Origin: Planctomycetaceae bacterium
GTDB lineage: Bacteria > Planctomycetota > Planctomycetia > Pirellulales > Thermoguttaceae
Direction: 5' to 3'
Length of the DNA stretch: 17,101 nucleotides
NCBI GenBank assembly: GCA_031282385.1
Contig: JAITDV010000165.1
Coordinates: 1 to 17,101 of the forward strand
In this document: positions 6,339 through 14,977 of the stretch, one piece after another
Numbering within the stretch: the stretch's first letter is position 1
Layout of the letters: the number at the start of each line of letters is the position of its first letter
Made by a program: the position numbers and the translations under genes
Notes under the pieces: model-generated
Seen by the model: only the letters and a program-made list of their open reading frames with translations
The model's database searches: none
Told to the model about the DNA's origin: nothing

Positions 6339-8213
6339 ATGAGTTTAACGGATTCGGTTGAAACAGGTGAATTGTTTAGAGAACTATCGGCGTTAGTAAT
6401 TGATCTTTACCAATCGGTTAAACGTCTCGGCACAATATCCAATTCATGCGGCGTAAAGTTGCCGGAGGGAGAAGATTGGTTTGAGCTGCTTTCCCGAAAG
6501 TTGTTGCCCCAAGTTGGTGATTGCGCCAATCTGATTGTCGCAGTGATGGGCGGTACAAATACAGGCAAATCCTTAATTTTTAATCATATTGTCGGAGATA
6601 ATTGCAGCGGTGTTGACTACCGCGCTTCCGGCACAAAACATCCGGTTTGTGTTGCGTCTGGTAAAATCTCAAACCCTCTGGATATTTTGCAACGAAACTT
6701 CGGTAACTTCAATATCGAAACCTGGTCTAGCCCAAACCAACCTCTTGAACCAAATACTGAACTCCGCCTATTCTGGAAAACTTCAAATAACTTGCCCAAC
6801 CGTATCCTAGTCATCGATACGCCCGATATTGACTCCGACAATGAACGGAATTGGTCATGCGCACGCGGAGTTAGACACGCTTCCGATGTTATAATAGCAG
6901 TACTCACTGGACAAAAATACAACGACGCCATAATCCGCCGCTTCTTCCGCGAAGCCTCCGAAGCCGCGAAACCAATAATCGTCGTCTTCAACATGATTAA
7001 TCCCGAACGCGACCTAGAACATATCCCAAATTGGATAAATCAATTTTGCGAAGAAACACACACAACTCCCATCACTATATTGTTTGCCAAATTTGACGCA
7101 AATAAATCTTCGGCACTGGAGCTGCCCTTTTACCAGTCAACTACAGAAGTAAACCCGCTCGGTAATATAGTCGATTTGCGCCGAGTTCTAACAGAGTTGC
7201 ACTTTGACCGAATAAAATCACAAACACTCGTCGGCGCAATCCGCGTAATAATCGATAAAACAAACGGTTTGCCGGAGTTCTTGAATCGAATTGAGCTTGC
7301 CGCAAAACAATTCTCAAAAGCGTTGAAAGAGCTTGAACAATCAGATAACACAACTAAAATCGAATGGCCCGCAATTCCAATTTCAATCCTCACAGAAGAA
7401 CTACGTAAATGGTGGCACGAAGAAAAACGCCCGATCTGGTCAAGAAAAATAAATGACATCTACAAATCAATCGGTAATAAACTAATTTATCCGCTTGTCA
7501 AACTGTACGAAATTATCGTACAAAAATTCTCACACAACACCAATCCAAACGAAAAATACGGAAACCAAATAAATCTCTTCAAAGAAAAAGAATCCGCAGC
7601 AGTAGTTACATTCATCGAAACAATCTTTAACAGACTTGATAATCTTGCCCGAACAGATAATCACGTGTTGCGCCGCGAAATTTCAATGCTAACTTGCGGT
7701 GAAAAAAGAGTTGAACTTCTAAACCGCGCAAAAATTGTCCTCGAAGAGCTTGAACCATTGGATACGTCCCTACGCAAAACCATACGAAACAACCTAGCAC
7801 AATGGACAGAAAAAAATCCAATCAAAACCAACATCATCCAATCAATCGATCAAGCACTAACATTGGTACGCCCCGCCGTAACAGTATCACTTGTTGTTAG
7901 CGGATTCGTAATCGGTTCAGTTATTGCCGCGCCGCTTGTTGACGAAATTATGTTGATCGGAGGAATAACCGCCGGAGGCGAAGCAATAATACACTCCGCC
8001 ACCGAAACAATCAAATCAAACTTGGCAAAATTACTCAAACAACTACAAGAAGAATTTATTGTATCACGCTCAAAAAAATTTCACACAACTTTCCTACACG
8101 AACTCTGGAATGATATAATCAACCGCCTACACACAGGCGCAAACGTAACAAATTCAAAAGAATTTCAAGATTGCCAAGTCTGCTTGCAAAGAGCAATAGA
8201 AATAATAAAGTAA
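6339..8213 (+). CDS. Membrane-associated dynamin/Era-like GTPase
   Basis: A 624-aa P-loop GTPase. Walker A/G1 is GGTNTGKS at residues 71-78 and G3 is the variant DTPD at 160-163 (VIDTPDID, no DxxG glycine). A canonical NKxD G4 is not obvious; the candidate segment is VVFNMINPERD at about 214-224. About 300-500 is long, charged and helical, consistent with a stalk. At about 510-552 is a hydrophobic segment (SLVVSGFVIGSVIAAPLV, then a Gly-rich stretch) that could enter the membrane, followed by a helical tail. This order (GTPase, helical stalk, membrane hairpin) recalls bacterial dynamin-like and YfjP/Era-related GTPases, and the style is one I associate with Planctomycetota. Cellular role is unknown; membrane remodelling is only an inference. 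ATG 6339 has no clear Shine-Dalgarno and follows element I by 19 bp. Base composition changes from G/T-rich to A/C-rich after about 6660. Confidence 0.8.
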   Translation: MSLTDSVETGELFRELSALVIDLYQSVKRLGTISNSCGVKLPEGEDWFELLSRKLLPQVGDCANLIVAVMGGTNTGKSLIFNHIVGDNCSGVDYRASGTKHPVCVASGKISNPLDILQRNFGNFNIETWSSPNQPLEPNTELRLFWKTSNNLPNRILVIDTPDIDSDNERNWSCARGVRHASDVIIAVLTGQKYNDAIIRRFFREASEAAKPIIVVFNMINPERDLEHIPNWINQFCEETHTTPITILFAKFDANKSSALELPFYQSTTEVNPLGNIVDLRRVLTELHFDRIKSQTLVGAIRVIIDKTNGLPEFLNRIELAAKQFSKALKELEQSDNTTKIEWPAIPISILTEELRKWWHEEKRPIWSRKINDIYKSIGNKLIYPLVKLYEIIVQKFSHNTNPNEKYGNQINLFKEKESAAVVTFIETIFNRLDNLARTDNHVLRREISMLTCGEKRVELLNRAKIVLEELEPLDTSLRKTIRNNLAQWTEKNPIKTNIIQSIDQALTLVRPAVTVSLVVSGFVIGSVIAAPLVDEIMLIGGITAGGEAIIHSATETIKSNLAKLLKQLQEEFIVSRSKKFHTTFLHELWNDIINRLHTGANVTNSKEFQDCQVCLQRAIEIIK

Positions 8214-8232
8214 TTTCTATCACAATAAACAT

Positions 8233-8399
8233 CAGATCTTTTCTCTAACTAAAAAAAACATCAACGCAACAAAAGAACTACAACGAAAAACCGCCATTAA
8301 CTCCTCCGAAACCATCCCTAACCCCTCAGAAGGAGGTGAATAATTCCTCTCCTTCGTATGGATCAGGGGTGTTCTCATACAGGTTAGCGAAAATGCCTA
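8233..8399 (-). mobile_element. Element J, MITE-like, 167 bp
   Basis: It starts CAGATCTTTTCTCTAACT and ends AGGTTAGCGAAAATGCCTA, with both terminal hexamers drifted. The A-rich side is on the left. It begins 19 bp after the GTPase stop, so its hairpin would lie in the 3' untranslated region. A further isolated TAGACCTTTT at 8489-8498 may be a solo end. Confidence 0.83.
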
Positions 8400-8510
8400 T
8401 TGCAAAAACTTCCTACAAATCCGCTAAATATCAGATTGAATACTTGCAAAAGAAAACAGAACCGATACAATTACTCAAATTAACACCCTAGACCTTTTGT
8501 ACTAGACCCA

Positions 8511-8543
8511 CTTGAATATTCCACCATCAATCTAATATTCAAG
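8511..8543. promoter_or_regulatory. Perfect 10-bp inverted repeat upstream of the tricorn-like gene
   Basis: CTTGAATATT (8511-8520) and AATATTCAAG (8534-8543) are exact reverse complements with a 13-bp loop. The repeat sits 91 bp before the start codon. It could be an operator or a leader hairpin. It has no T-tract, so it is not a convincing terminator. The rest of 8400-8634 is an A- and C-rich leader with no other feature. Confidence 0.4.
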
Positions 8544-8634
8544 TTTGCCCAGTTTTACAATTCCCCCGTCCCCCTTCCCTTCTCCCGCAACCGCGAAGAG
8601 AATTACAAAATTAACCACTAACCAATAAAAAACA

Positions 8635-11600
8635 ATGACCATAAATAAAACCACAACACAAAACATCAAAACATTCACCGAAATTTCATTCACAAAATTA
8701 CAATCAGTATTTACAGAATACTTGCTTATTCCAATTTTCGTTACGCTTATTCTGATGTTGCCGACCATCCCATTCAGCTCGGCAATAGAAATTCCCACAG
8801 ACACTTCTCCAAATACAACTTGCACGAAATTACTACGCTTCCCCGATATTCACTACGAAACAGCGGTATTTTGCTACAGCGGAGATATATGGAAAACAAC
8901 TATATCCTACCAAAATCCCGAAACCCCAATCACCGCCATTCGCTTGACCGCCCACGAAGGTCAAGAAGTATTCCCCAAAATATCCCCTGACGGCAAATGG
9001 ATAGCCTTCACCGGTCAGTACGATGGCGATGAACAAGTCTATGTAATCCCGTCCGCCGGAGGTATCCCCCGCCAATTGACATTTTACCCCGCATCGGGTC
9101 CTCTCACACCTCGTTGGGGTTATGATAATCTTGTTTACGGTTGGACGCCAGACGGTCAAAACATCCTCTTCCGCTCCCTTCGCGATTCCAACCACGTTAC
9201 CGAACTCGGCACATTATATACCGTCCCTCTCGAAGGCGGATTGCCCCAAAAAGTAGGCATGCCTACGTCCGGCGCAGGCGACTTTTCCCCCGACGGCACC
9301 AAAATAGTCTATTCTCCATTGTTCCGCGACTTCCGCTCTTGGAAAAGATACGAAGGCGGTTGGGCGCAATACCTAACTATTTTTGACCTGAAATCAAAAG
9401 AAACAACACGCATCGATAATAACCCCAGAACCGAACGCGAACCAATCTGGCTCGACACAAATAAAATCTACTTCACCTCAGACCGCACCGGCACAATGAA
9501 CCTTTTTGAATACGATACCGACACCAAAAAAATATCCCAAATAACCAGCGAAAACGTCTGGGACGTCCGTTGGGCTTCAGGCGACCAAAACTCCAAACAA
9601 ATCATTTTTGAACTCGGCGGCGAATTAATGTTATTCAACCCCCACGCTAAAGAACGCACGGAACCATTGAAAAAATTTCTCCACAAATTGTCCATAACAG
9701 TCCCCCACGACGGCTTATCAATGCGCCCTTCACGAATTAAAGTCAACAAAAATATCGAAAGCTTCGCCGCCGCCCCCAATGAAGGCGCCGGCAAAGGCCG
9801 CGTAGCAGTAATCGCTCGCGGAGACCTATTCGTCTTGCCAGTTGACAAGGGCTTCGTCAAAAATTTGACCAACACCAGCTGCGCACACGACCGAGAAGCA
9901 ATATTTTCAAGAGACGGCTCAAAAATTGCGTTTATCTCCGATAACAGAATTGCTAACTTGCCTCCCGCCCATAGACCCGCCCAACAAATCACCGCCGTCG
10001 CCTCTCCCGACACCGAAGACCACATCTATATCGCCGACCCCACAGGAGATAAACACCACGAATTAGTTGGCGTAAACTTTTCAGGCCGTCTTGACGGTCT
10101 TTCCTTTTCGCCTGACGGCAAGTTCGTTTCAGTCAACGATAGCCGTGCAAAGTTGTATATTGTCCCGCTTGAGGAAGTTGACGGTTACAAAAAAGGTACC
10201 GCATACGAAATCACCTCCGGCAAGAACGGCGATACCCCCCGCGCAAGATGGTCACCTTGCAGCAGCTATCTTGCCTACACTAAATCAAACGAACTCGATA
10301 TAAGCTCACTCTACATCTGGAACGTCAAAACAAAAACCGAAACCCAAATCACCAACCACTACTTCGATGTGTCCGAACCAACCTGGAGTCCAACCGGCGA
10401 TTTCCTATACTACCTGTCAATCCGCGAATTCGCCCCGCAAATAAGCAATGTTGAATGGAATTTTGCCGGTAACCGCAACGTCGGCATTTTTGCCCTAGCA
10501 TTGAAAAAAGATACAAAAAACCCATTCGCCCCACAACTCGACACCGATAACAACGAAAAAGAACAACCCAAAAATAATAACAACTCCGAACAACCCGACG
10601 CGAAAAAAGAAAACAAAGAAAAAACCAAAATCATTACACCCACCGAAATCGATTTCGACGGATTAGCACAACGCGTAATCCGCGTCCCAGTTGCCGCCGA
10701 TAATATCACCGGACTCTCCGTTACAGAAAAGTTCCTAGTTTACGTTAAAAGAAGCGCACAATTTTACGGACGAGAACCGGAACGTAAACCACAAATATTC
10801 CTATTCGATATCAAAGAACACAACGAAAAAATACTAGTTGATAACGCCGGCGGATACTCAATTTCACCTGACGGCTTGAGGTTGGTCTTTAGCGAAGACG
10901 GCTTGAAATCAATAGAAGTTAAACCCGATGCCAAACCAACAACTCTCCCTGTTGACAAAATGTACGCCGATTCAGTTCCCTCAGAAGAATGGTCAGAAAT
11001 TTACCGCGAAGTCTGGCGTAAATTCCGCGACTACTTCTACGTGAACAACATGCACGGCTACAACTGGCGTGCCCTCGGCGAACAATACGCGGAATTATTG
11101 CCGCATGTTGCGCATCGTAGTGATTTGAATTATGTTATTTCCGAATTGATTAGTGAGTTGAATATTGGTCATGCTTACATTCAAGGCGGAGACTTCGTTT
11201 TGCCCGCAAGACCGAAAGTAGGTTTAGCCGGCTGCCGTTTTGAACTCGACAAACAATCAAACTTGTACAGAATTTCCAAAATATACGAAGGCGAAAACGA
11301 AGAACATAAATACCGCTCACCGTTGAAAGAAGTTGGAGTTGCAGCGAAAACCGGAGATTATGTGCTTGCAATTGACGGCGTGCTGCTGCACGGCAAAGAT
11401 AACCCTTACCGCGTGTTACAAAATCGCGTCGATCCAGTAACCTTGACCTTAAATGATAAACCCGAACTTGAAGGAGCAAGAAAAACAACTTACAAACCAA
11501 TAGAGAATGAAGGCAATCTAATTTATCTTGACTTCATATCAAAATGCCGTGAATATGTTGACCAAATGACAGGCGGTAAAGCCGGTTACTTGCACATCCC

Positions 11601-12183
11601 CGATATGAGCGCACCGGGCGCTTATGAATTTCTGAAATGGTACTATCCGCAAATACGTAAGGAAGGTCTAATAGTAGATGTACGATCAAACGGCGGAGGT
11701 AATATTTCACAATGGATAATAATGCGTATGAATCAAAAATTACTCGGTACAAGATTTGGCGGAGTTGACGAATCGCCCGACGCTTATCCTGCAATTGCTC
11801 GCCACGGTCATCAAGTTTGCCTGATTAGCGAAACATCCGCAAGCGATGGCGATATTTTCCCATATTATTTCCGCGAAGCAGGGTTGGGACAACTGATAGG
11901 AAAACGGAGTTGGGGAGGCGTAGTTGGGATTTCTCCGCGCGGACAACTACTCGACGGAGGAACAGCATTTGTCCCGCTCAACGGAACCAATGACAAAAAT
12001 GGTAATTGGGTAATCGAAGGAACTGGAGTTACACCGGATATTGAAGTTGACAACGACCCAAAGTCCATGATCGAAGGCAAAGACCCACAACTTGAACGCG
12101 GAATAATTGAAATAATGAAAAAAATCCAAAACGAACCTGTTAAATGGCCCTCTTGGCCAAAACATCCCATAAAAACAAAATAA
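8635..12183 (+). CDS. Tricorn-like protease, S41 family, exported
   Basis: A 1182-aa protein, slightly longer than archaeal tricorn (about 1070). The hydrophobic stretch at residues 29-46 ending FSSA (about 50) suggests Sec export or anchoring. A beta-propeller part follows with TolB/PD40 repeats (KISPDGKW near 115, then DFSPDG, FSRDGSK, SFSPDGK, SWSPTGD). After that come a charged N/E/K-rich linker (about 635-665), a second propeller-like part, a helical C1 region near 780-850, a PDZ-like domain near 865-960 and an S41 protease domain near 980-1160. Catalytic residues are H846 (NIGHAY), S1070 (SASDGD) and E1128 (VIEGTGV). The spacings 224 and 58 match tricorn H746-S965-E1023 (219 and 58). 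The tricorn S745 position is G845. The oxyanion-loop RSNGGG is present. It probably degrades peptides outside the cytoplasm. Codon style switches sharply near 11090. No Shine-Dalgarno. Confidence 0.92.
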   Translation: MTINKTTTQNIKTFTEISFTKLQSVFTEYLLIPIFVTLILMLPTIPFSSAIEIPTDTSPNTTCTKLLRFPDIHYETAVFCYSGDIWKTTISYQNPETPITAIRLTAHEGQEVFPKISPDGKWIAFTGQYDGDEQVYVIPSAGGIPRQLTFYPASGPLTPRWGYDNLVYGWTPDGQNILFRSLRDSNHVTELGTLYTVPLEGGLPQKVGMPTSGAGDFSPDGTKIVYSPLFRDFRSWKRYEGGWAQYLTIFDLKSKETTRIDNNPRTEREPIWLDTNKIYFTSDRTGTMNLFEYDTDTKKISQITSENVWDVRWASGDQNSKQIIFELGGELMLFNPHAKERTEPLKKFLHKLSITVPHDGLSMRPSRIKVNKNIESFAAAPNEGAGKGRVAVIARGDLFVLPVDKGFVKNLTNTSCAHDREAIFSRDGSKIAFISDNRIANLPPAHRPAQQITAVASPDTEDHIYIADPTGDKHHELVGVNFSGRLDGLSFSPDGKFVSVNDSRAKLYIVPLEEVDGYKKGTAYEITSGKNGDTPRARWSPCSSYLAYTKSNELDISSLYIWNVKTKTETQITNHYFDVSEPTWSPTGDFLYYLSIREFAPQISNVEWNFAGNRNVGIFALALKKDTKNPFAPQLDTDNNEKEQPKNNNNSEQPDAKKENKEKTKIITPTEIDFDGLAQRVIRVPVAADNITGLSVTEKFLVYVKRSAQFYGREPERKPQIFLFDIKEHNEKILVDNAGGYSISPDGLRLVFSEDGLKSIEVKPDAKPTTLPVDKMYADSVPSEEWSEIYREVWRKFRDYFYVNNMHGYNWRALGEQYAELLPHVAHRSDLNYVISELISELNIGHAYIQGGDFVLPARPKVGLAGCRFELDKQSNLYRISKIYEGENEEHKYRSPLKEVGVAAKTGDYVLAIDGVLLHGKDNPYRVLQNRVDPVTLTLNDKPELEGARKTTYKPIENEGNLIYLDFISKCREYVDQMTGGKAGYLHIPDMSAPGAYEFLKWYYPQIRKEGLIVDVRSNGGGNISQWIIMRMNQKLLGTRFGGVDESPDAYPAIARHGHQVCLISETSASDGDIFPYYFREAGLGQLIGKRSWGGVVGISPRGQLLDGGTAFVPLNGTNDKNGNWVIEGTGVTPDIEVDNDPKSMIEGKDPQLERGIIEIMKKIQNEPVKWPSWPKHPIKTK

Positions 12184-12796
12184 ACACGAACTCCATGCAA
12201 AATATTGAAAATCATACTACTAAAAATTACCAATAGATATAAACGTCTATTCGGCAGTCTCGTAGTGTTGCGCCTTAATTAAGTTAGTGAAAAGGTTTAA
12301 TGTACTTCTGTCTGTATTAAATTGGGTTGTTGCATTTTTTTATTGGAATGCAGGAAATAATTTCTATAAAAAATTGGAATAAAACACATAATCTGAATAA
12401 CTGTAGTACAATAACTATAATATTTCGGCATTTGCAATTTTTTTGATATTGCGCCGGCTTTTTTGCAATACTAGATTTTAATATATCCTTTTTTGATATT
12501 GCAAGTTGCATTTATTGTTTTGCAGTATTTGTTAATTGCTGCCTCCATAAATTGCGTTTTTGGGCAAAAATTCGTATTGACACGAAAGTACAAAATCGAC
12601 TATATTTCACCACACAAAATTTGAACGACAACTAAATGACAACCTGTGAATTTATGGAAGGTTTCGGACAAATCAACGAGATTTTTCCTTGTAACATCCA
12701 ACAAATTGTTACTCGACGACAAAATAAACCGAAGATCAGAAGTTGCTTTAATCAATTTTACCCTAGCAATTTACTGCTCTACAACAAAATAAGACA
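12184..12796. other. Gene-free AT-rich gap with a possible element remnant
   Basis: 613 bp without a supportable gene. At 12281-12299, AAGTTAGTGAAAAGGTTTA resembles the right end of the element family; the preceding CAGTCTCGTAGTGTTGCGCC is loosely like the element arm, so 12246-12299 may be a decayed fragment. TTTTTTGATATTGC occurs twice (near 12445 and 12492). A short open frame at 12636-12854 overlaps the next gene and has no coding character. Confidence 0.5.
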
Positions 12797-13702
12797 ATGT
12801 TACAATCAACTGATTTTGGCATGTTGGCACTCGAAGAAACAAATACGCCCGTAATAACTGATAATTTTTTTGTTGAAGAATCTGTTGGTCAAAAGCTTTG
12901 CATTGAGCTTGACTTCGGCGTTAAAAACAAAACCGCCGGTTCAAAAAACAACGAAAACACAACTTCTATCCCACATCATATTTTAGTTGCACCGGTTCAT
13001 TATGAAGCCGGTTATTCATATCCGCTTCTTATCTGGTTACACGATTTCGGTAACGATGAACATCAATTGCTACGGATAATGCCGCAAATCAGTTTGAGAA
13101 ATTATGTTGCTGTTGCACCGCGTGGTAAAGCTGTTGTTGTCCCAACAGCCGCCAAGACAAATTTCAACACGGTTGAAAACTGGGATGATTTTAGTATAAC
13201 AACTTTACTTAAACAAACTAATCACCATAAAACTAAATACGATTGGTTCTTTGATAACGACGGAATATCCGAAGCGGAACACAGCGTTTTTGATTCTATT
13301 CTTGTCGCTAAAAAAAGTTGCAATATTGGGGCAAATAGGGTTTTTATTGGCGGTGTAGGTAACGGCGGTACAATGGCTTTACGGTTAGCGTTGTTGTATC
13401 CGAAATATTTTGCGGGAGTTGCAGTTTTTGATTCGGTTATACCAGATAAAACCAATATCTTCTGTCATTGGAATTCGGCAAGAAATCTTGCTGTGTTTTT
13501 AGGGTTGAAGCAATCGGTCAAATTTTCATCAACATCAATGCCGGAAAAGCTTGAATTGTTTTACTCTGCCGGTTTTAGATTGACGATTCGTGAATATCAA
13601 TCTGATTCTGACAATACTACTAAAGATTTGCCTAAACAGATATTGCAGGAGTTAAACCGTTGGATGATGGGTATAGTTTGTGATGAAAAAGATCAGAAAT
13701 AA
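12797..13702 (+). CDS. Alpha/beta-hydrolase-fold protein lacking the catalytic serine
   Basis: A 301-aa protein with the core order of the phospholipase/carboxylesterase-like group. A beta strand leads to YPLLIWLHDFGNDEHQ (oxyanion region, residues ~79-94), then a strand NYVAVAPRG, a nucleophile-elbow segment FIGGVGNGGTMALRLALLYP, and a C-terminal helix NRWMM. The elbow reads G186-V-G188-N-G190, with glycine where GxSxG needs serine. The late GH motif that carries the catalytic histidine also appears absent (REYQSDSDN). The fold is therefore kept but the triad is not, so it is probably a binding or regulatory protein, not an esterase. I recall planctomycete relatives with non-canonical elbows, but I cannot check that here. 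ATG 12797 has no Shine-Dalgarno. The pseudouridine synthase follows after 123 bp, possibly in the same transcript. Confidence 0.72.
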   Translation: MLQSTDFGMLALEETNTPVITDNFFVEESVGQKLCIELDFGVKNKTAGSKNNENTTSIPHHILVAPVHYEAGYSYPLLIWLHDFGNDEHQLLRIMPQISLRNYVAVAPRGKAVVVPTAAKTNFNTVENWDDFSITTLLKQTNHHKTKYDWFFDNDGISEAEHSVFDSILVAKKSCNIGANRVFIGGVGNGGTMALRLALLYPKYFAGVAVFDSVIPDKTNIFCHWNSARNLAVFLGLKQSVKFSSTSMPEKLELFYSAGFRLTIREYQSDSDNTTKDLPKQILQELNRWMMGIVCDEKDQK

Positions 13703-13825
13703 GATTGTATATTAGTGAATGAAATTTCTTTTTTTTACAGGATTAAGCAATAACTTTTTGCCCGAAATCCTGTGATATGTCGCAAAAAACATATTTGGGA
13801 ATAACTGGAAATCAGGAATCAAAAA

Positions 13826-14692
13826 ATGTCAGGGCGAATTGATAAACACGGCAAGCGAGTTGTTGGTAAACGAGTTGTAGGTAATCGGTTTGCGGGCAAA
13901 CGGGTTCACGTCAAACATCCGGCAAGGTTACGCACAGTTAAAAAGAATGTTAGCCGCAAGAGTATTTTTGATACCGAATCGGGCAAAGAGCATCGTTTAC
14001 AAAAAATTCTGGCGGCATCAGGTTTTGGGAGTCGTCGCCAATGTGAAGTTTTTATTGAGCAGGGTCGAGTTGAAGTTGATGGAGTTATTGCGAAACTCGG
14101 GGCAAAGGTTGATCGGTTTACGAGTGAAATTAAAGTCGATGGCGAACATCTCAAACGGGTCAAACCGGTTTATATTGCGTTGTTCAAGCCTAAAGGTTAT
14201 CTATGTACTAATAATGACTTACATGGTCGCCCGCGTGCGATTGATCTTGTATCGGGCAATTTTGGTCGTCTTTTTTTAGTTGGTCGTCTTGACATGGACA
14301 GTGAGGGATTGATTTTGTTGACCAATGATGGTGCGCTTGCGGAGAAATTAACGCATCCGCGTTACGAGGTGCCGAAAATTTACAGAGTTCAGGTTGCAGG
14401 TGAGGTAACAAATGAAACGTTGAACAAGTTGTGTGAAGGTGTACATTTTGCGGAAGGTTTTGCCAAAGCAACAGATGTGATAGTCAAAGGAAAGCACAAG
14501 CATAGTACGATAATGGAATTAACTTTGGCAGAGGGCAAAAATCGCGAGGTAAGACGATTACTTGCCAAGCTCGGACACAAAGTACAAATTCTGATTCGAA
14601 TTTCAGTTGGCGGAATCAAGTTAGGCAAAATGTTACCCGGCGAATGGCGGCATTTAACAAAACAAGAAATCAACAAACTCTATAACAATTAA
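13826..14692 (+). CDS. Pseudouridine synthase, RsuA/RluB/RluF family
   Basis: It converts specific uridines in rRNA to pseudouridine (RluB acts on 23S U2605, RsuA on 16S U516). Of 288 aa, residues 1-50 are a very basic tail with five-residue repeats (GKRVVGKRVVGNRFAGKRV). An S4 RNA-binding domain lies at about 56-103 (HRLQKILAASGFGSRRQCE). The catalytic domain follows, with GRLDMDSEGLILLTNDG, where D156 is the catalytic aspartate, and the family segment GKNREVRRLLAKLGHKV. Length is typical for RluB-like proteins with an added tail. A weak AGGA (13814-13817) lies 8 bp before ATG 13826. I cannot decide the target uridine from sequence; RluB-like 23S activity is the more likely option. Confidence 0.9.
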   Translation: MSGRIDKHGKRVVGKRVVGNRFAGKRVHVKHPARLRTVKKNVSRKSIFDTESGKEHRLQKILAASGFGSRRQCEVFIEQGRVEVDGVIAKLGAKVDRFTSEIKVDGEHLKRVKPVYIALFKPKGYLCTNNDLHGRPRAIDLVSGNFGRLFLVGRLDMDSEGLILLTNDGALAEKLTHPRYEVPKIYRVQVAGEVTNETLNKLCEGVHFAEGFAKATDVIVKGKHKHSTIMELTLAEGKNREVRRLLAKLGHKVQILIRISVGGIKLGKMLPGEWRHLTKQEINKLYNN

Positions 14693-14844
14693 AAGAGAAT
14701 CTCTATACTCAAATTTCCCTCAATCAATTCCTAATTCTGAAATTCGCAATTCAAAAAGTATTTGATAATTTTGGATGTTTGTTGTATTTATGTATTTATT
14801 TTGGATTTATTATCCCTCCCCCTGTTTTTTTTGAATTGCGTTAC

Positions 14845-14850
14845 TATAAT
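14845..14850 (+). promoter_or_regulatory. Candidate -10 box for pckA
   Basis: An exact TATAAT lies 128 bp before the pckA start in a 285-bp gap. The -35 partner is poor (CTGTTT at a 17-bp spacing, within a T-run). A second option is TTGCTG (14871-14876), 16-bp spacer, TATTTA (14893-14898). Neither is confirmed. The gap also holds an AT-rich stretch after the upstream gene with no clear terminator. Confidence 0.3.
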
Positions 14851-14966
14851 GTTTGTCGATGTTGCATGTGTTGCTGTTGATAATTCGCGGCGTATTTATT
14901 ACGAAGTTACCGCGATTATTTGAACAATAAACCTATTTAACCTTTTCCCAAAATTCCAAAATATAC

Positions 14967-14972
14967 AGGAGA
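14967..14972 (+). promoter_or_regulatory. Strong Shine-Dalgarno of pckA
   Basis: AGGAGA lies 5 bp before ATG 14978. It stands out because most other genes in the window have no recognisable ribosome binding site, and it fixes the pckA start. Confidence 0.8.
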
Positions 14973-14977
14973 AATCA

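Noticed and set aside
8486..8500. Isolated TAGACCTTTT as a further complete element
   Set aside because: Only one end is present; no partner inverted end or core palindrome follows, so at most it is a solo remnant.
9141..10709. Several antisense and alternate-frame open frames of 80-185 residues inside the tricorn-like gene
   Set aside because: They are shadows of a C-rich coding region; the + strand frame has clear domains and catalytic residues.
12636..12854. A 72-residue + strand open frame upstream of the hydrolase-like gene
   Set aside because: It overlaps the start of that gene in another frame and has no recognisable domain or ribosome site.
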